Shown: positions 23,376 to 35,332 of the stretch, in pieces
How positions within the stretch are numbered: position 1 is the stretch's first letter
Layout of the letters: every line of letters begins with the position of its first letter
From: Argopecten irradians
Lineage: Eukaryota; Mollusca; Bivalvia; Pectinida; Pectinidae
Length of the DNA: 64,000 nucleotides
Direction: 5' to 3'
Assembly: GCF_041381155.1 (NCBI RefSeq)
Contig: NC_091149.1
Span: forward strand, 16,136,609-16,200,608
Notes under the pieces: generated by a model
Database searches by the model: none
What the model was told of the DNA's origin: nothing
The model's input: the letters and a program-made list of their open reading frames with translations, nothing else
Program-made: the position numbers and the translations under genes

Positions 23376-24832
23376 TAAAACAAATCTTTCATTAACAAAT
23401 TCTGCTTTATACATATTGGATCAAGTATGTTTTACTAAGTTATTTAATAATGTTTTATCTGTATAATATCTGTGATTGGTCGTGATTAATTGTAAACTGG
23501 TCTAATTTGACTTTTTAACAAATGCATTTTTTAAATGAGCAACAGGAGAATGTGCTAAATGAACATTTCACTTAACAAATTACACATGTTATCCACACAT
23601 CCTCAATAACTAAAATTTATTATTGGTACTTATCAAATTATACATACTTGAATTTGTCCTGTGTATATCTATTATAATTAATATATGCCATATCAATGAC
23701 GCTCCTCCTCAAACAAAAAACCAAAACAAAGCAAATCACACTTGACACTTGTCACTGTCAGTTACTAAAGTATACATCTATTGTTTGCCAGATCAAGTGA
23801 AGTGGATGATATTTGTATACATTGAAGGGTGGACAATGGCATGTTAGTTATACAGACTAAACTAAGTAATTACAAGATGTCAAACTTATGTAATTATTAG
23901 TAGACTAAGAGTTTAATGACCTTGTTTTGAAAATCCACCTGTATATATACATGTAAATACACGGTGAAAATATGTATTTTTACAAATATCTTATATCACA
24001 TTTATGTATATCTGAAAAACAAATATTGAAACAAATCAGTTTTTCGAGTGCTTTGGAATACAATTTGCAATATTTTTAATATGATAGGAGTATAGAAATG
24101 TTCTACAATCAGGAATGTATGAAGAGAAAATTATAAGATGGAAAACAATAACTTTGATAATGTCAAACTTATATAGTTAGATTCAGAAACTTATCATAAA
24201 GTAACCAACTTTTTAAACATTTGATAATTATAATTCTGCTTTTTAATTGATTTTTTTTTTATTTACGTGTAACTCAGAAGAAAACAAAATTCATGAATTA
24301 AAGTAAATGCATCTTTTCAAATTAATAGATTATCTAATAAATATGATTATATGTTTCAAATGAACTTACATGGCATATATAGGGTTAATTACAGTTAGTA
24401 ATAGTATACAAGAATTCAGGTGCAGATTCCCATATGTTAAACATCAGTAAGTAAGTAATTTTTATACTGATGGAAATATTTGGAAAAAAATATACTAAAA
24501 GCCTACATTTTCTAAAAATGTAATCATTTTTGATGGAATTGTAAAGTATCACTGGTTAATTTCAGACATTTCATGGTGTATCTGAAGGTTCAAAGGAACG
24601 TAAAAGGTATTTATATTACATTCTGAAAGTGTCAAACTAAAACTTAGAGATTCAATTAAAGACGCCCTTGTAAAAGTTGGTACCGGTACCTTTCCGAAAC
24701 AGAAATCAAGTGTCATAAAAACAATTATAACTAACATCGAAGGTATTATTAACTGTGAATATTGCTTTCGTTATTTTGTAATCATGAGACGGCCTGCGTT
24801 ATGAAAATTAACATTTAATTCTTTTTTAATTA

Positions 24833-24930
24833 AAGAAGCTCCACCAACGACAGAGCATAATGATACTCATCAATTCAACAATAATATTGGTGTTTAATCG
24901 TGTATATATATATGTTTAATTAATGCGTTA
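24833..24930. mobile_element. TTAA MITE family M1, end fragment
   Basis: TTAAAGAAGCTCCACC followed by acagagcataatg and ggtgtttaatcgtgtatat reads as the reverse complement of the right end of the other copies. Only about 100 bp is present. Confidence 0.65.
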
Positions 24931-25684
24931 AGAGTAAACTGCACTGATAGCCGGTCGGGAAGACGTATTAGGATTCCTATAATATATATTAATTTCATAG
25001 CATACAGAGCGATTTTGATGGGATATTTTATTTTTCTATTTCATAAGAAATTATACTGGATATATTAACACCATTTTTACCGACTTAAGCCTTTGTTTGT
25101 CCAACTACTCGCTTTAAATTAAAACATTAAAGTTTCACATACACCACTATAGGCACAGTCAGGGTCATGTTATGTAGAAGGTACAGTAATGAAAATATCT
25201 ATATTTAATTTTTTGGCAAAATTGTATACTTTCACATTTAGTGTAATTCAATATTATACAGTAAAATCACATTACATCCATAAGTAATATTCTTATCCAT
25301 ACATTTACTGTATACGTTTACATCTATGAGTTTTGACGCATATGCTTTTAATCGTTCTGCCAGTAAATATATGCATATAGCATGAAAATAAAGTTTGTAT
25401 GCACTTTTTCAAAATGAATGGAAATAGAGTAACAAATAGTACCAATGGTATTTTTTTGGTACATTGACGTAAGTGCTTATATATTCACAGATACAGGATT
25501 GCTAGAAATAAAAACACAAAAATAAAGTTACTTTAAAATGTCAAATTCGGAAGAAATTGCTCGTATTTAGACATCTTTCAGTGAAACAACCCAGTTTTCC
25601 AATTATTCATCATTATAAATAGAACCCGGAAAGTTTCCACGTGGTAATCGTGTTTATAAACAAAACTTAACAGTCAACCCTTTA

Positions 25685-25810
25685 CTAACCTCCAACTCTC
25701 CGTCCGCGCCAAAAAAACCTTCTAGTTGTCTCTAGTATGTCTGCAACTTGTCTTCCTCTGGCATTCTGGACAGCGTCAAGCGCGTTTTTGACGACTGTCG
25801 AGGGATCCAT
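25685..25810 (-). CDS. Unrecognised 41-residue frame inside the long-TIR element
   Basis: An ATG at 25808-25810 opens a basic 41-residue frame (MDPSTVVKNALDAVQNARG...) ending at TAG 25685-25687. The last codons overlap a donor-like gttagt, so it may be a first exon. It reads inward from just inside the right terminal repeat. A shorter frame (MADDVLSAIQINI, 22323-22364, plus) reads inward from the left side. I recognise no family. The GC-richer codons compared with the AT-rich surroundings are the only sign of coding. Confidence 0.25.
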   Translation of the reverse strand: MDPSTVVKNALDAVQNARGRQVADILETTRRFFWRGRRVGG

Positions 25811-26569
25811 TGAACAGAAAAATGCAATATACAATGGGTACTCGGAATATAAATATTGAGGGCCGCCATCTTGTTAGGCAGTTGTCATCGCACGCAAAGC
25901 AGTTTCGAAACGGCGACTGTGATTGACTGTTATTTATGGAGTGTTTTCATTGGATGAGTATATTGGACTAGTCCAAAGGCGATTTCACAGTTGACTTTTT
26001 ACACTTTTTTACTTATTTTTACACTCAAGTTAAAACAAGTGTTAATGCAAAAATGAGAAATCTAACTTAAGACAAATTCTTTTTGCATTATCATAGTGCA
26101 ACAATCTTTTCAACTTAAGTTAGAAAAGAGTATTTTGCATTATCACGTTGAATTTTTTTTAACTTAAGTTGAAATCTTTTTAACGTAAGCTAAATAACTT
26201 TTTAACTTAAGCTATTATGTAATAAATATCAAAACGGCTTGCCATATAACACTACTGCGAGCTACCGAGTACTCAAGATCGCAGTGTACTCACAGTACTC
26301 ATTGCTACTGAGCACTCACGTTTACCGAGTACTCTCAGAGCAAACACTCCAACAATGATTCACACTATCATTACATATTAACGAGTACTCACAGAGTAAT
26401 CACTAGGCCTAGTACTCTCAATGATTCGTGTAAACGTAATCATCAAACGAGCAATCCCAAGGCTCAGTTTTGAACTTACTCGTATTTAACGCGGAGGAGG
26501 AAAGCCTTATTCAGGCACGTCAATCTCCGATCTCAACTCTACCGTAAGTTATTAACAACTGACGCATAT

Positions 26570-26640
26570 ACATGTAGACAAGCCTAGTTCAAATGTAGAA
26601 AGTACATGTAGACAAGCCTAGTTCAAATGTAGAAAGTGCT
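26570..26640. repeat. Short tandem duplication (32-33 bp, two copies)
   Basis: The unit containing catgtagacaagcctagttc and aaatgtagaaag occurs twice in a row without visible change. Upstream, 26260-26420 holds repeated gagtactc palindromes. The whole stretch 26247-27119 has no gene. Confidence 0.75.
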
Positions 26641-27119
26641 CTCGCTTCAACAGCTCGTTCAACAATAAGACAAACTCTCGCATTGAAGAGTTTTACGTGC
26701 CGCAACGTGATCGTTTCTTGGCCTAAAAATTTTCGCTGAAACTGCTGCTTTATGCATGCCGGGCAACGACATTAGCGCCATCTATTTACAACAATCCTAC
26801 GCCCTCAAATACACACAGATTAACATTTCAAGCGTCTACTTGACGGCGAGACTAACAAACGATTCCGGATAATATGTTAATACAACCGTGTATCACTACA
26901 AGTGGAACTCTTCAATGTTATGGTACGAAAGTTGAATAGAAACGATCAAATATTTGATGTACATTGCAATGGTGCGACTTAAATACAAAATTGACCAGAA
27001 CAAAATGTTTGAAAATCATTTTTACTTATTGAAAAACGTTGTCGTCTATAGATACACAATTTTTGTATATCGGTGTTAACACTGCAGCCGGGATCGGGCG
27101 TCTTAGCAACGACAAGCCG

Positions 27120-27149
27120 AATCGTTTAACCAGCGGTGGTTAAACGATT
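27120..27149. other. Perfect 13-bp inverted repeat with 4-bp loop
   Basis: aatcgtttaacca, loop gcgg, then tggttaaacgatt. The pairing is perfect in DNA and would fold as a hairpin. No neighbouring T-run or gene explains it. Confidence 0.8.
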
Positions 27150-27169
27150 GGGCATGCCGTAATAGTAAA

Positions 27170-27545
27170 CAAAATTAAGGTAACGTATAACTTCAAATCA
27201 AATTAGCCACATCATAAGACATGCGTGCGTAATCCAGTAATTATAGAAATGCAACCATAACAAATATGTTTGAGGAAATGAAAATCTAGCTCCAATTCGC
27301 GAAATTTGTATGTAAGTTAATGACAAAAATCATTTTAAGTGTCGGCCAAAATGTATTTCCAAACAATGCCTGCCTTATAATTTGTAAAGGTCACTAATGT
27401 TACATGTAAATTGCAGTATTATCAAATACGTTATGATATAATGTTATGATATTTCTTACACACGATTTTTTCATTAAACCTAATTGAAACACTTTTTTTT
27501 CAATACAAATCGACAAATTGGAAGAAACCATCAGTGCATTTTGTA
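27170..27545. repeat. Diverged block repeated in reverse at ~52140-52440
   Basis: Shared in opposite orientation: caaatcgacaaattggaaga, aatatttcttacacacgat-like sequence, ttaattaggt variants, tatcaaatac and ggtaacgtat. The partner is the 3' flank of methyltransferase locus B, so this may be the remnant flank of a lost copy. Confidence 0.6.
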
Positions 27546-27839
27546 TCTTATCAAAACAAAATATTCTCAACGAAAAAAGTCAATAAATACTGAACAAACA
27601 TTGGGAATAATAACCCTTCTCGTCGTTGTAATTATTATTAGGTACTTTCATTTACGGATGGAAATCCTTATTGTGATTGTTCTGTTTCTTCTTCTTATTA
27701 TTATTATTTTTCATTTTTTTTCTTATTTCCACAAATCTTGCAGGATATCTCACGAACGGAACACGGTACTACGCTCAACATTGGACATCTTATGTACGTA
27801 CACCAGATCTTGAAACGTACGTCCGATTTTTTTGCATAA

Positions 27840-29600
27840 ATGTTCAAGGTCAAGGTCACAGACGTAAAAAACTACTTTTTCGAACAAATTTTAAACGTTC
27901 ATAACTGCATAACCGTACGCTGTACGTTGTCCATGATTAGTCATTACGGTAGATCGTGACATAACGCGTGTTTTGTTCCTTACATGTTATCGGAGATTAT
28001 ATCCAGGTCAAGAGTTCGTTACGCGGTCAAGCAAAGGTCAAAAATGAAAATTGCCACAGAAACGTCGTGAAAGTTGGATATGAAAGGGCATGCTCTCAAA
28101 AATATATAATGACACGTTTCAAGGTCATCTGATTCAAAATGGGGGAGATATAGCCGTTTGAAAAATGGCGATTTTATCGCTTTCCCGCCAAAAATGTACA
28201 AGGTTTCAGCGCCTTTACTACCTAACATACATGCTTGAATGTTTGCATAGACATAGCATGGACATATCTCTACAGAACCTATCCTTTACATTGACCTTGA
28301 CCTTCATTCAAGGTCATAGGGTCCAAATAGGCTAAAATCTTTAAACGACTTCTTCTTAATAACCAAGAGGCCTAGAGACCTGATATTAGGCCTGTGGCTT
28401 GCTGGAATAAAGTGCTAATAAGTTTTATCAAATGCATGACCTTGATCTTCTTTCAAGGTCACATGGGTCAAAATAGTCTGAAATATATTTTCACGACATC
28501 TTCTGAATAACCAAGAGGCCTAGAGACCTGATATTGGGCCCGTGTTATCCTGGGATAAAGGGCTACTAAGTTTGTTCAAATGAATGACCTTGACCTTTTT
28601 TAAAGGTCACAGGGATCAAATAGGCTAAAATCTTTGAACTAGTTATTCTTAATAACCAAGAGGCATAGAGACCTGATATTGGGCCTGTGACACCCTGGTA
28701 TGAAGGGTTACCAAGTTTGTCCACATGAATGATATTGACCTTCATTTTAGGTCACAGGGATCAAATAAGTTTTTTATATGTTCTTGTGTTTGTCTGTCTA
28801 ACGTAATGAAATCATAGCTGAAAGTCTGTTCATTTCATATGCAGTATATGTCCTGTCTGTCCATAAGGATATGGGCATAGACGGATGATACCCGTGGGCA
28901 GCTAATATACAATGTATATAACGTCAGTAATAGTAACCCAAAGAGTATCGAGGATTCGTACGTACATAAAGGTCGTTCACCATCGTAGATGTAGCTAAAC
29001 AGTATTCGATTATAATACAAGCATATCTTGTGTGAAGTATCACAAGAATTATTAATGGGCAATTTATTTGAATCTCCATTTGCTAAGTATAAGGTGATTT
29101 AATAACGATAAGACAAAATTTCTTAATATTTAGCCTACAGTTCCAAAAAATGCGCTGTGTGCGATAAAATGTATCCCAGATAACACAGTTTTCGCACGCA
29201 GTTTTTAGTAGTTAATGCGATACGAATTCTTCTAAATAACCAAATGCACAGAGACCTGATATTGGGCCTGTGACACCCTGGTATGAAGGGCTACCAAGTC
29301 TGTTCACATGAAAGACAATGACCTATATTGAAGTTCAAAGGGGTCAAATATGCTAAAATCTTTAAACGACTTCTGAATAACCAAGATTCATACCGACCTG
29401 ATATTGGGCCTGTGGCACGCTGAAACATATTGAAAGGACTTCTTCTTAATAGCCAAAAGTTATCGAGACCTGCTATAAGGTATCTGGCATGCTGGGATAA
29501 AGGGCTACTATGTTTCTTCAACGAATGAACTTGACCTTCAATCAAGGTCAAAAGGATCAAATAGGCTAAATATTAAAATAGACAGAAGATACCCATGACC
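27840..29600. repeat. ~150-170-bp tandem arrays carrying TCAAGGTCA inverted pairs
   Basis: Units contain tgaccttgaccttcattcaa with aaggtcat, caaataggctaaaatcttta, cttaataaccaagaggccta and gacctgatattgggcctgtg. At least four units lie at 28290-28780 and two or three more at 29240-29570. Most carry the nuclear-receptor half site AGGTCA facing its complement. The block between the arrays (28790-29130) recurs at 29574-29830 with moderate divergence, so array plus spacer were duplicated together (about 730-780 bp). A tight AAGGTCAAGGTCA occurs near 27847. Confidence 0.8.
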
Positions 29601-29830
29601 AGCTGATATATAAAACGTCAGTTACAGTAACCCCTGGAGCATCGAGGATGCGCACGTGCATTAAGGTCGTTCATCATCGTATAAGTAGCTAAACAGTTTT
29701 CGAATATATTACAAGCTATATCTTATGTGATATATCACAAGAATTAATACTGGGCAAATTATTTAACTCTTTATTTGCTATGTGTTAGGTGATTTAATTA
29801 CGATAAGACAGGATTTCGTAATGCTGAACC

Positions 29831-30239
29831 CAAAGGTAATATTTTCCAAAATGTTTTATTTCTAACATAGAAATAAATTGAAATTCATAGAAAATCATTC
29901 AAAGATATAATTTGGTTCCAACAAAACTGGACAAAACAGAAAACTGCCCCTCCTGTTTAACCCCAAATAACTCACAAGGGACTCCGACCTGACCTTAATC
30001 ATATGCCATATTATGATATCCCATCGCCCGGGTATCTGTAAACAAAAAATAATGCTTATCGGTCATGGCCACCAGAGGGCCCAAATTAACACTCATCCTT
30101 TCCAGAAATTTTCAATTCAAATCCCATTAAAATAGGGAATATGTTTTTTCTCACCAGACTCCCGCTGATTGGCTCATTTAACTGAACATCACTAATTATT
30201 TGTCAGCACTGTTAGTTCGTCATTGTGTGCAAATTGTAA
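29831..30239. other. No gene seen
   Basis: AT-rich single-copy-looking DNA between repeat blocks. Nothing coding or structured was recognised. Confidence 0.4.
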
Positions 30240-31560
30240 TCGTATATTGTGCGTGTCTGCCTGTCCATCCCTCCATCCATCATTCAGTCCGTCTGTCTGT
30301 CTATTGGTTTGTTCGTGTGTTTGTTTTGTTTGTCTATCTGACTTAATGAAATATATCTCAAAGTATGCGCGTGCTGTACGCAATATGTGTCCTGTCATTT
30401 CGTACGGGCGACAGATTAATAGACGTTTATTGAGAGGTAAACAAAATACCAGCCACTTAGAGTTGTTATAGTGGAATCATGGTCGACATACACGACACGT
30501 TGTCAAGCATTCAAATTGAACACAGCGGCGGTACCGCATCACTTTCGCGATACCCACGCTGCATACACGTGGCTGGCATTTTGTTTAGCTCTCAACTACA
30601 CGTGACTTTTTATTTTAAAAATAAAACCGGAAGCGATGGTGATTTGATGCAGTTTACTCAACTAAATGTGTAGTCGGCGGCCATTACAAATGTGTGAAAT
30701 AGTCTCAGAACTAGTTCATTGTGCAGTGTTGTTTAATTTCACAAATGATATATAGCATGGGGGGCAGCGGGGTACATATGATCCGAACGAATAGGTATGT
30801 GTACGTTTTCCCGGCATTGTATGGTCGATGTATTAGAAATATGCCGCTGACGCTATGATTTAACTTTTTAAGAGGTATCGCGAGCTGACCATATTTTAGG
30901 CAAAAAACATTTTAAATGCCTAATAATATAGGAATGTTTAGCGAACTAACACGCGCAGCGTTGTGTGTTAATAACCACATAAAATGTTAAAATGTGGCTG
31001 CTTCATTTCACAAACATCACACAAAATGAGATTTCTTTTAAAAATATAGTATATATTTTTAATATCCCATCATAGGCCGTGATCCGTTCAATACATATGT
31101 ATGTTACACACGGTAGGCAGCGATCCATTCAGTTGATTTTATTGCATCAGTTCCATAAAAATGTAATTTGAAAACAAAATTTCAAAACTTAAAAACTTTC
31201 TTTATGCGTCGAAGTCTAGATGAGTAGAACTTTTTAAGACAGTCCCTTGAGGTTTTACTGTGTCTTTACAGTAGGCAAAAATATGCCATTTCATTTAGGT
31301 GTATATTTATTCCATCGTAATGCGTTCTAACTTTCAACTTTTTCAGCGGTGTTTGTTCGTCCATGTGTGCAAATTGTGATCACCATATCGTGTGTGTCTG
31401 CCTGTCCATCCATCTGTTTGTCCATTAAATTATTCGTTTGTGTATTTGTTTGTCTGAGTTAATAAAAGCATATCTGAAAGTATGATCGTGGCATATGCAG
31501 TATGTTCTGTCTGTATGGACATGTGCACTGCCGATTAAAAGACGGATGGAAGGAAGGACA
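30240..31560. repeat. Dispersed block R2 (copies at 46.2-48.9 kb and 28.8 kb)
   Basis: Subsegments include a CT/TG-rich stretch with gtctgcctgtccatc, then tctgacttaatgaaatatat, and, farther on, gcagcgatccattcagttga. They recur diverged but in the same order at about 46590-46790 and 47800-48530. The CT-rich unit also recurs at 31360-31560, 28785-28860 and 48845-48930. A frame at 30479-30673 lies here but shows no domain. The order suggests an old duplication of 30.2-31.6 kb and 46.5-48.9 kb. Confidence 0.65.
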
Positions 31561-31830
31561 CGTTGATACCTGTGTTCAACCATATACATTGTGTATATAA
31601 TCAGTATATTCGTTCTTTCTTTCCTGCTTTTTTTGTTCGTTTGCTATTTTCGTTTGATAGTTATTTTTTTTCTTTCTTTTGGGTGTGCGTTTATTCGTAC
31701 TAAGAACCGTTTGTTCGCTCATTACAGATAGTTCGATTTTATGCGAAGAGAAAAATTATCAAACCGATCGTCTAATCGTTAACATGGTTATTTGCAGGAT
31801 GGAAATCCCGTGTTTTGATCGCGATCAAAT

Positions 31831-32580
31831 CTAGTTGTTATTTGCAATTTCAACATAAAATCCGATGTCAAAGCCGGCCTTTATCATTGCTGATTCTACG
31901 TCTTCCCTTGTAAATGACGCTCCTGTAAACTTGTAGTTTCCTGTCAGGTAATATGTTGCTCAAATATCAAAGGAAATTATCATATAACCGCCTTTTTATC
32001 AAAGTGGAAATATTTTTCATGTATTCCGTTAAATCAGCAACATTATCAACTGCTGCATCTATGCAATGGCTTGAAATCATAATATCAAATTGATCGCCGC
32101 TGTAACCTGATCCAAATGGCTGTTCTGACGTCACGTCGATGGTTAGGATTCCTTTAACTTTTCCCCTCACTTCGTTTTCCTGTGTTCAGTTGTTAAACTA
32201 AACAAGAGGACCCATCTTATTAAGGATACTTATATAACATTAAATATTACACTATATTAAATAACAATTAATTTCAATCTTAAAAACAAAATGCAACGTT
32301 TGCTGGTAATCATACTCTATTATTTTCCACAACATTTTATGACCTCATTTATTAATAGTTCCAGCCAACCGTAACATAATTCACTGTCTAATGTCTGTTG
32401 TAGTGAGCTTCAATGTGGAAATACACTGCATAGTACCAAGATTAGAACACAATAAAATTAATTAAGTGATATTAACTGTAGATCATCGTGAAATGATTTA
32501 GAGGAAATAACATTTGACTCACTGACGACCTTCTAAATTGACAACATTCTCCATGAATAATTCAGGGAATACAATTTCTT
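31831..32580 (-). pseudogene. NNMT-like methyltransferase fragment (partial exon 2 and exon 3)
   Basis: Exon 3 (31831-32198) closely matches locus B exon 3. It shares the in-frame TGA after the GATATT codons (D-I-stop-A-T-Y-Y), has a further 2-nt deletion in the aaaaagg run, and ends early at TAG 31831-31833. A 3' piece of exon 2 (32523 to about 32580) lies upstream with a gtgagt donor, across an intron of about 324 bp. Its 5' side is cut off by a tandem repeat array. No exon 1 is seen. It is a clear pseudogene and sister of locus B. Confidence 0.88.
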
Positions 32581-32584
32581 GATT

Positions 32585-33480
32585 TTTAGGTCAATGTGCG
32601 CCCTGCGTCGTTTGTACATTTTTGCATTTAAAACGCTACTCCTCCCTAACTCTTGAATGGAAATGCATATTTGGAGAGAAACATCATTGGGGAGGGACAA
32701 TCATTTTATATATAAATGAGCCTGGTCCGACCCCTAGGGGTTGAGGAGTGGGGCCCCAAAAGGGCAAATGTTCTTGATTTTAGCTTTCAAATCCTACTCC
32801 TCCTTCATCCTTTGACGGATTTCATCTATGTTTGGTGTGAAATATCATTGGGGAAGGACGATCATTTTATACATAAATGAGCCTGGTCCGACCCCTAGGG
32901 GTTGAGGAGTGGGCCCAAAAAGGAGAAAATTTCTTGATTTTAGTTTTAAAATCCTACTCCTAGTTCCTTTACCCTTCAGTGGATTTCATCCATATTTGGT
33001 GTGAAGCATCAATGGCAATGGCCCTAGGGGCTGAGGTGTTGGGCCCGAGAATTTTGATAATACACCTGTATTCCGTGACACTATATCCTATATGGAATGC
33101 AGTACTGATTGCGCATCTACCAAAGGCGAAATAAATTATTTTATATTATTTTTTGTGTTAATTCGACATATATATACACGATTAAACACCAATTATTGTT
33201 CAAATGATTTATATCATTTATGCTCTGTCGGCGGTGGAGTATCTTTAACGCTTGAGTGGATTACATCCATACTAGGTGTAAAATATCATTGGGAAAGGGC
33301 AATCACATTTTATATAAACAAGTTAGGTTCGACCCCTGGGGACAGAGGAGCGAGGCTCATAAGGGGGAATTTTGATGAAATTTGGCTTTAAAATCCTACT
33401 CCATTCATAACCCTTGAGTGGATAGCAACCATATTTGATGATGCGAAAAGTCATTGGTAAGGGTTACAGCATTACCACAC
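32585..33480. repeat. ~158-bp tandem repeats interrupted by a MITE fragment
   Basis: Three to five diverged units contain gagcctggtccgacccctag, gggttgaggagtggg, ttaaaatcctactcc and ggatttcatccatatttggt. The clearest period is from 32722 to 32880. The array is split at about 33075-33247 by a family M1 fragment, after which the units continue. Confidence 0.8.
33075..33247. mobile_element. TTAA MITE family M1, right-half copy
   Basis: Contains gacactatatcctatatgga, ttaaacaccaattattgttc, tgctctgtcggcggtggag and a TTAA end (33244-33247). The left half is missing. Confidence 0.75.
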
Positions 33481-35089
33481 TAATTATATATAAATATACT
33501 TATTTTAATATCACTTAGTATATTTTTGAAAAGGTACAAGATATTATATCTATTTATGATGCCTGTATACAAGTAATTTCATTTTTCATTTGAACACTAT
33601 ATGTGGTTACGTTTTGGATTATACGATAAATGTTCATATATCATACTATTAAATTTCGGTATGATATACAAAAGGATCGACAATGAATCTACTATTTTAA
33701 GGATTTAGTATGATTTTGAAATAATGAATTTAAATCTACACTTATACTGTAATTAAGAAACATATATCAGAAATATCATTAATGTATTTCTGCTTTTTAG
33801 TAAACGTTAAAGTTTCAAAGGCAACAATATAGATATACATATTATTTTCGGTATAAGTTCGGTATTGTTACTCCAATATCACATAACTGATAACCGTCCA
33901 AATTTTATTTTTACTCAAAAACTGTGCCGTGTTTGCATCGTTGTGGCAGAAGTTTGAAATAAAAACATGGATTCTAGATATATTCATGCTAAATTTTGGG
34001 ATTTTACTCGTAAAAAGATAGCGTTACATTATACTGTTTTTATTACACAGAAATTTACATAATATGCTATCTAAATCTCAGTCCAGACTGATCCGAACAT
34101 CATATTGATATCGCTATCGAATTGGACTGATTATCTAATCTAAAGTTAGATATATTCTTGTTTGAATGTTTGAAATGGTGTAAATGGAATGTTTTGAAAC
34201 TGAAAATATCTTAATCATAAAGCTAGAATAACCATTTACTCGAAAAACTCAAATTGTAGATCTAACGTATACGTGTATGTGCTGTATAGATGTATAGTAC
34301 TAGGCTTACCGTGTGTAGCCGCGGACTACTGTGACATCACAAGACCACGTGACCGCCTAGCTCATTATCTCTGAACCGTAGTCGACACTACCCGTAAATC
34401 ACGACCAAAACCAACCGATAGCGCTAAAAGCTAGGCGATTCGTTGGGTGGGACTTAATTTTTCATTCATCCAAAGCAATATCCTGACGTATTATCAAAAA
34501 AAAATTTGGCTGCACAAATCCTTTAACTTACCGTTAATACTACATTTATCATCACCTTCTGAACGATTTGATTAAAATAAATAAAATGTTTATTTTCATA
34601 ACGCGGGTCGTATTATGTTTCCCGCCGTCGTCCTAAATACCGCGCGGTAGTTGACTATCACTGCGCCAGACGGCAAAACAGCGAATTGACTCTCCACTGT
34701 TTTCATATATTACGCAGGAAATCTGGCATATGTTTGGTATTGTAACCTTATTTTAGGTCATCGGTATGCATTTTCTGATGTTTTTAATGTTTTTGAAGAA
34801 ACCTTTATATTTTGATACGGAAAAGTAATGGGCCTTTAAATCGAATTGTATTTAAACCACAGACTAAAATATTAAATATAAGTATTGATGTAACTTTTAT
34901 TTTACTTTCATTGGGTTATGAATGTTTGCATTTTTTTGTGAGAATCCGCTTTGTCCGATACTCGCAAATCAAGCAAGTCATTCCATATACAATTCATTGG
35001 TGCCTCTGACTCAAACGACGGACAGGTAAATATCACCTGTAGTGGGTCGCGTACACCTAACAATAGCCATACTGACACACGTACCCGTG
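33481..35089. other. Non-coding stretch with a dispersed repeat
   Basis: AT-rich, with no gene. The segment at about 34560-34830 (cataacgcgggtcgtattatg, ttgactatcactgcgccaga) recurs diverged at about 50200-50415 upstream of exon 2 of locus B, so it is a dispersed repeat. Around 34310-34450 is a GC-richer patch with agctaggcg inverted pieces. Confidence 0.45.
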
Positions 35090-35332
35090 CTATTGTTCAG
35101 CAGGGCCAGTCACACACACACGTGAGGCCTCTCCTTCGGTAGACTCCAAACGTAAACAAGTTTCGGATGAAAGTGTAGTTCACCCTGGTTCTTCCGATGA
35201 TGTATTACGCAATATCACTGAAACCCCCTATCCTGATATAGACGATAGCCCAACTAGTCGTAACATACCGACTACAGATTCCGAGGAAAAGCATAACAAA
35301 GTTTCCCCTCCTCGTGCCTATACGGACGTTTA
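35090..35332 (+). pseudogene. Coding-like remnant, Ser/Thr/Asp-rich
   Basis: From about 35122 to a TAA at 35330-35332 one frame is open and compositionally protein-like (EASPSVDSKRKQ..., ITETPYPDIDDSPTSRNIPT, ending VSPPRAYTDV). An overlapping frame just upstream is also coding-like (TCSGSRTPNNSHTDTRTR), suggesting one frameshift near 35120. The composition suits a disordered region, for example the N-terminal part of a retroelement ORF1 or gag protein. I recognise no family and there is no partner nearby. Confidence 0.35.

Larger units (their letters stand above)
21990..26246. mobile_element. Putative 4.26-kb element with long CTTAAG-rich terminal inverted repeats
   Basis: The left end TATGGCAAGCCGTTTTTATA and the right end (reverse complement TATGGCAAGCCGTTTTGATA) are inverted copies. 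Similarity continues inward for about 200 bp through acataatagc and repeated gcttaagttaaaaa motifs. Both ends are flanked by TAACAC (21984-21989 and 26247-26252), a likely 6-bp target duplication. No transposase-like ORF is present inside; there are only a CTTAAG minisatellite, a nested TTAA MITE and two short inward-facing ATG frames. It is probably a non-autonomous DNA transposon or foldback-like element. The superfamily is not recognised. Confidence 0.7.

Noticed and set aside
27484..27904. Overlapping hydrophobic frames at 27.5-27.9 kb
   Set aside because: They come from a pyrimidine-rich low-complexity run (ttcttcttattattattatt) and have no domain.
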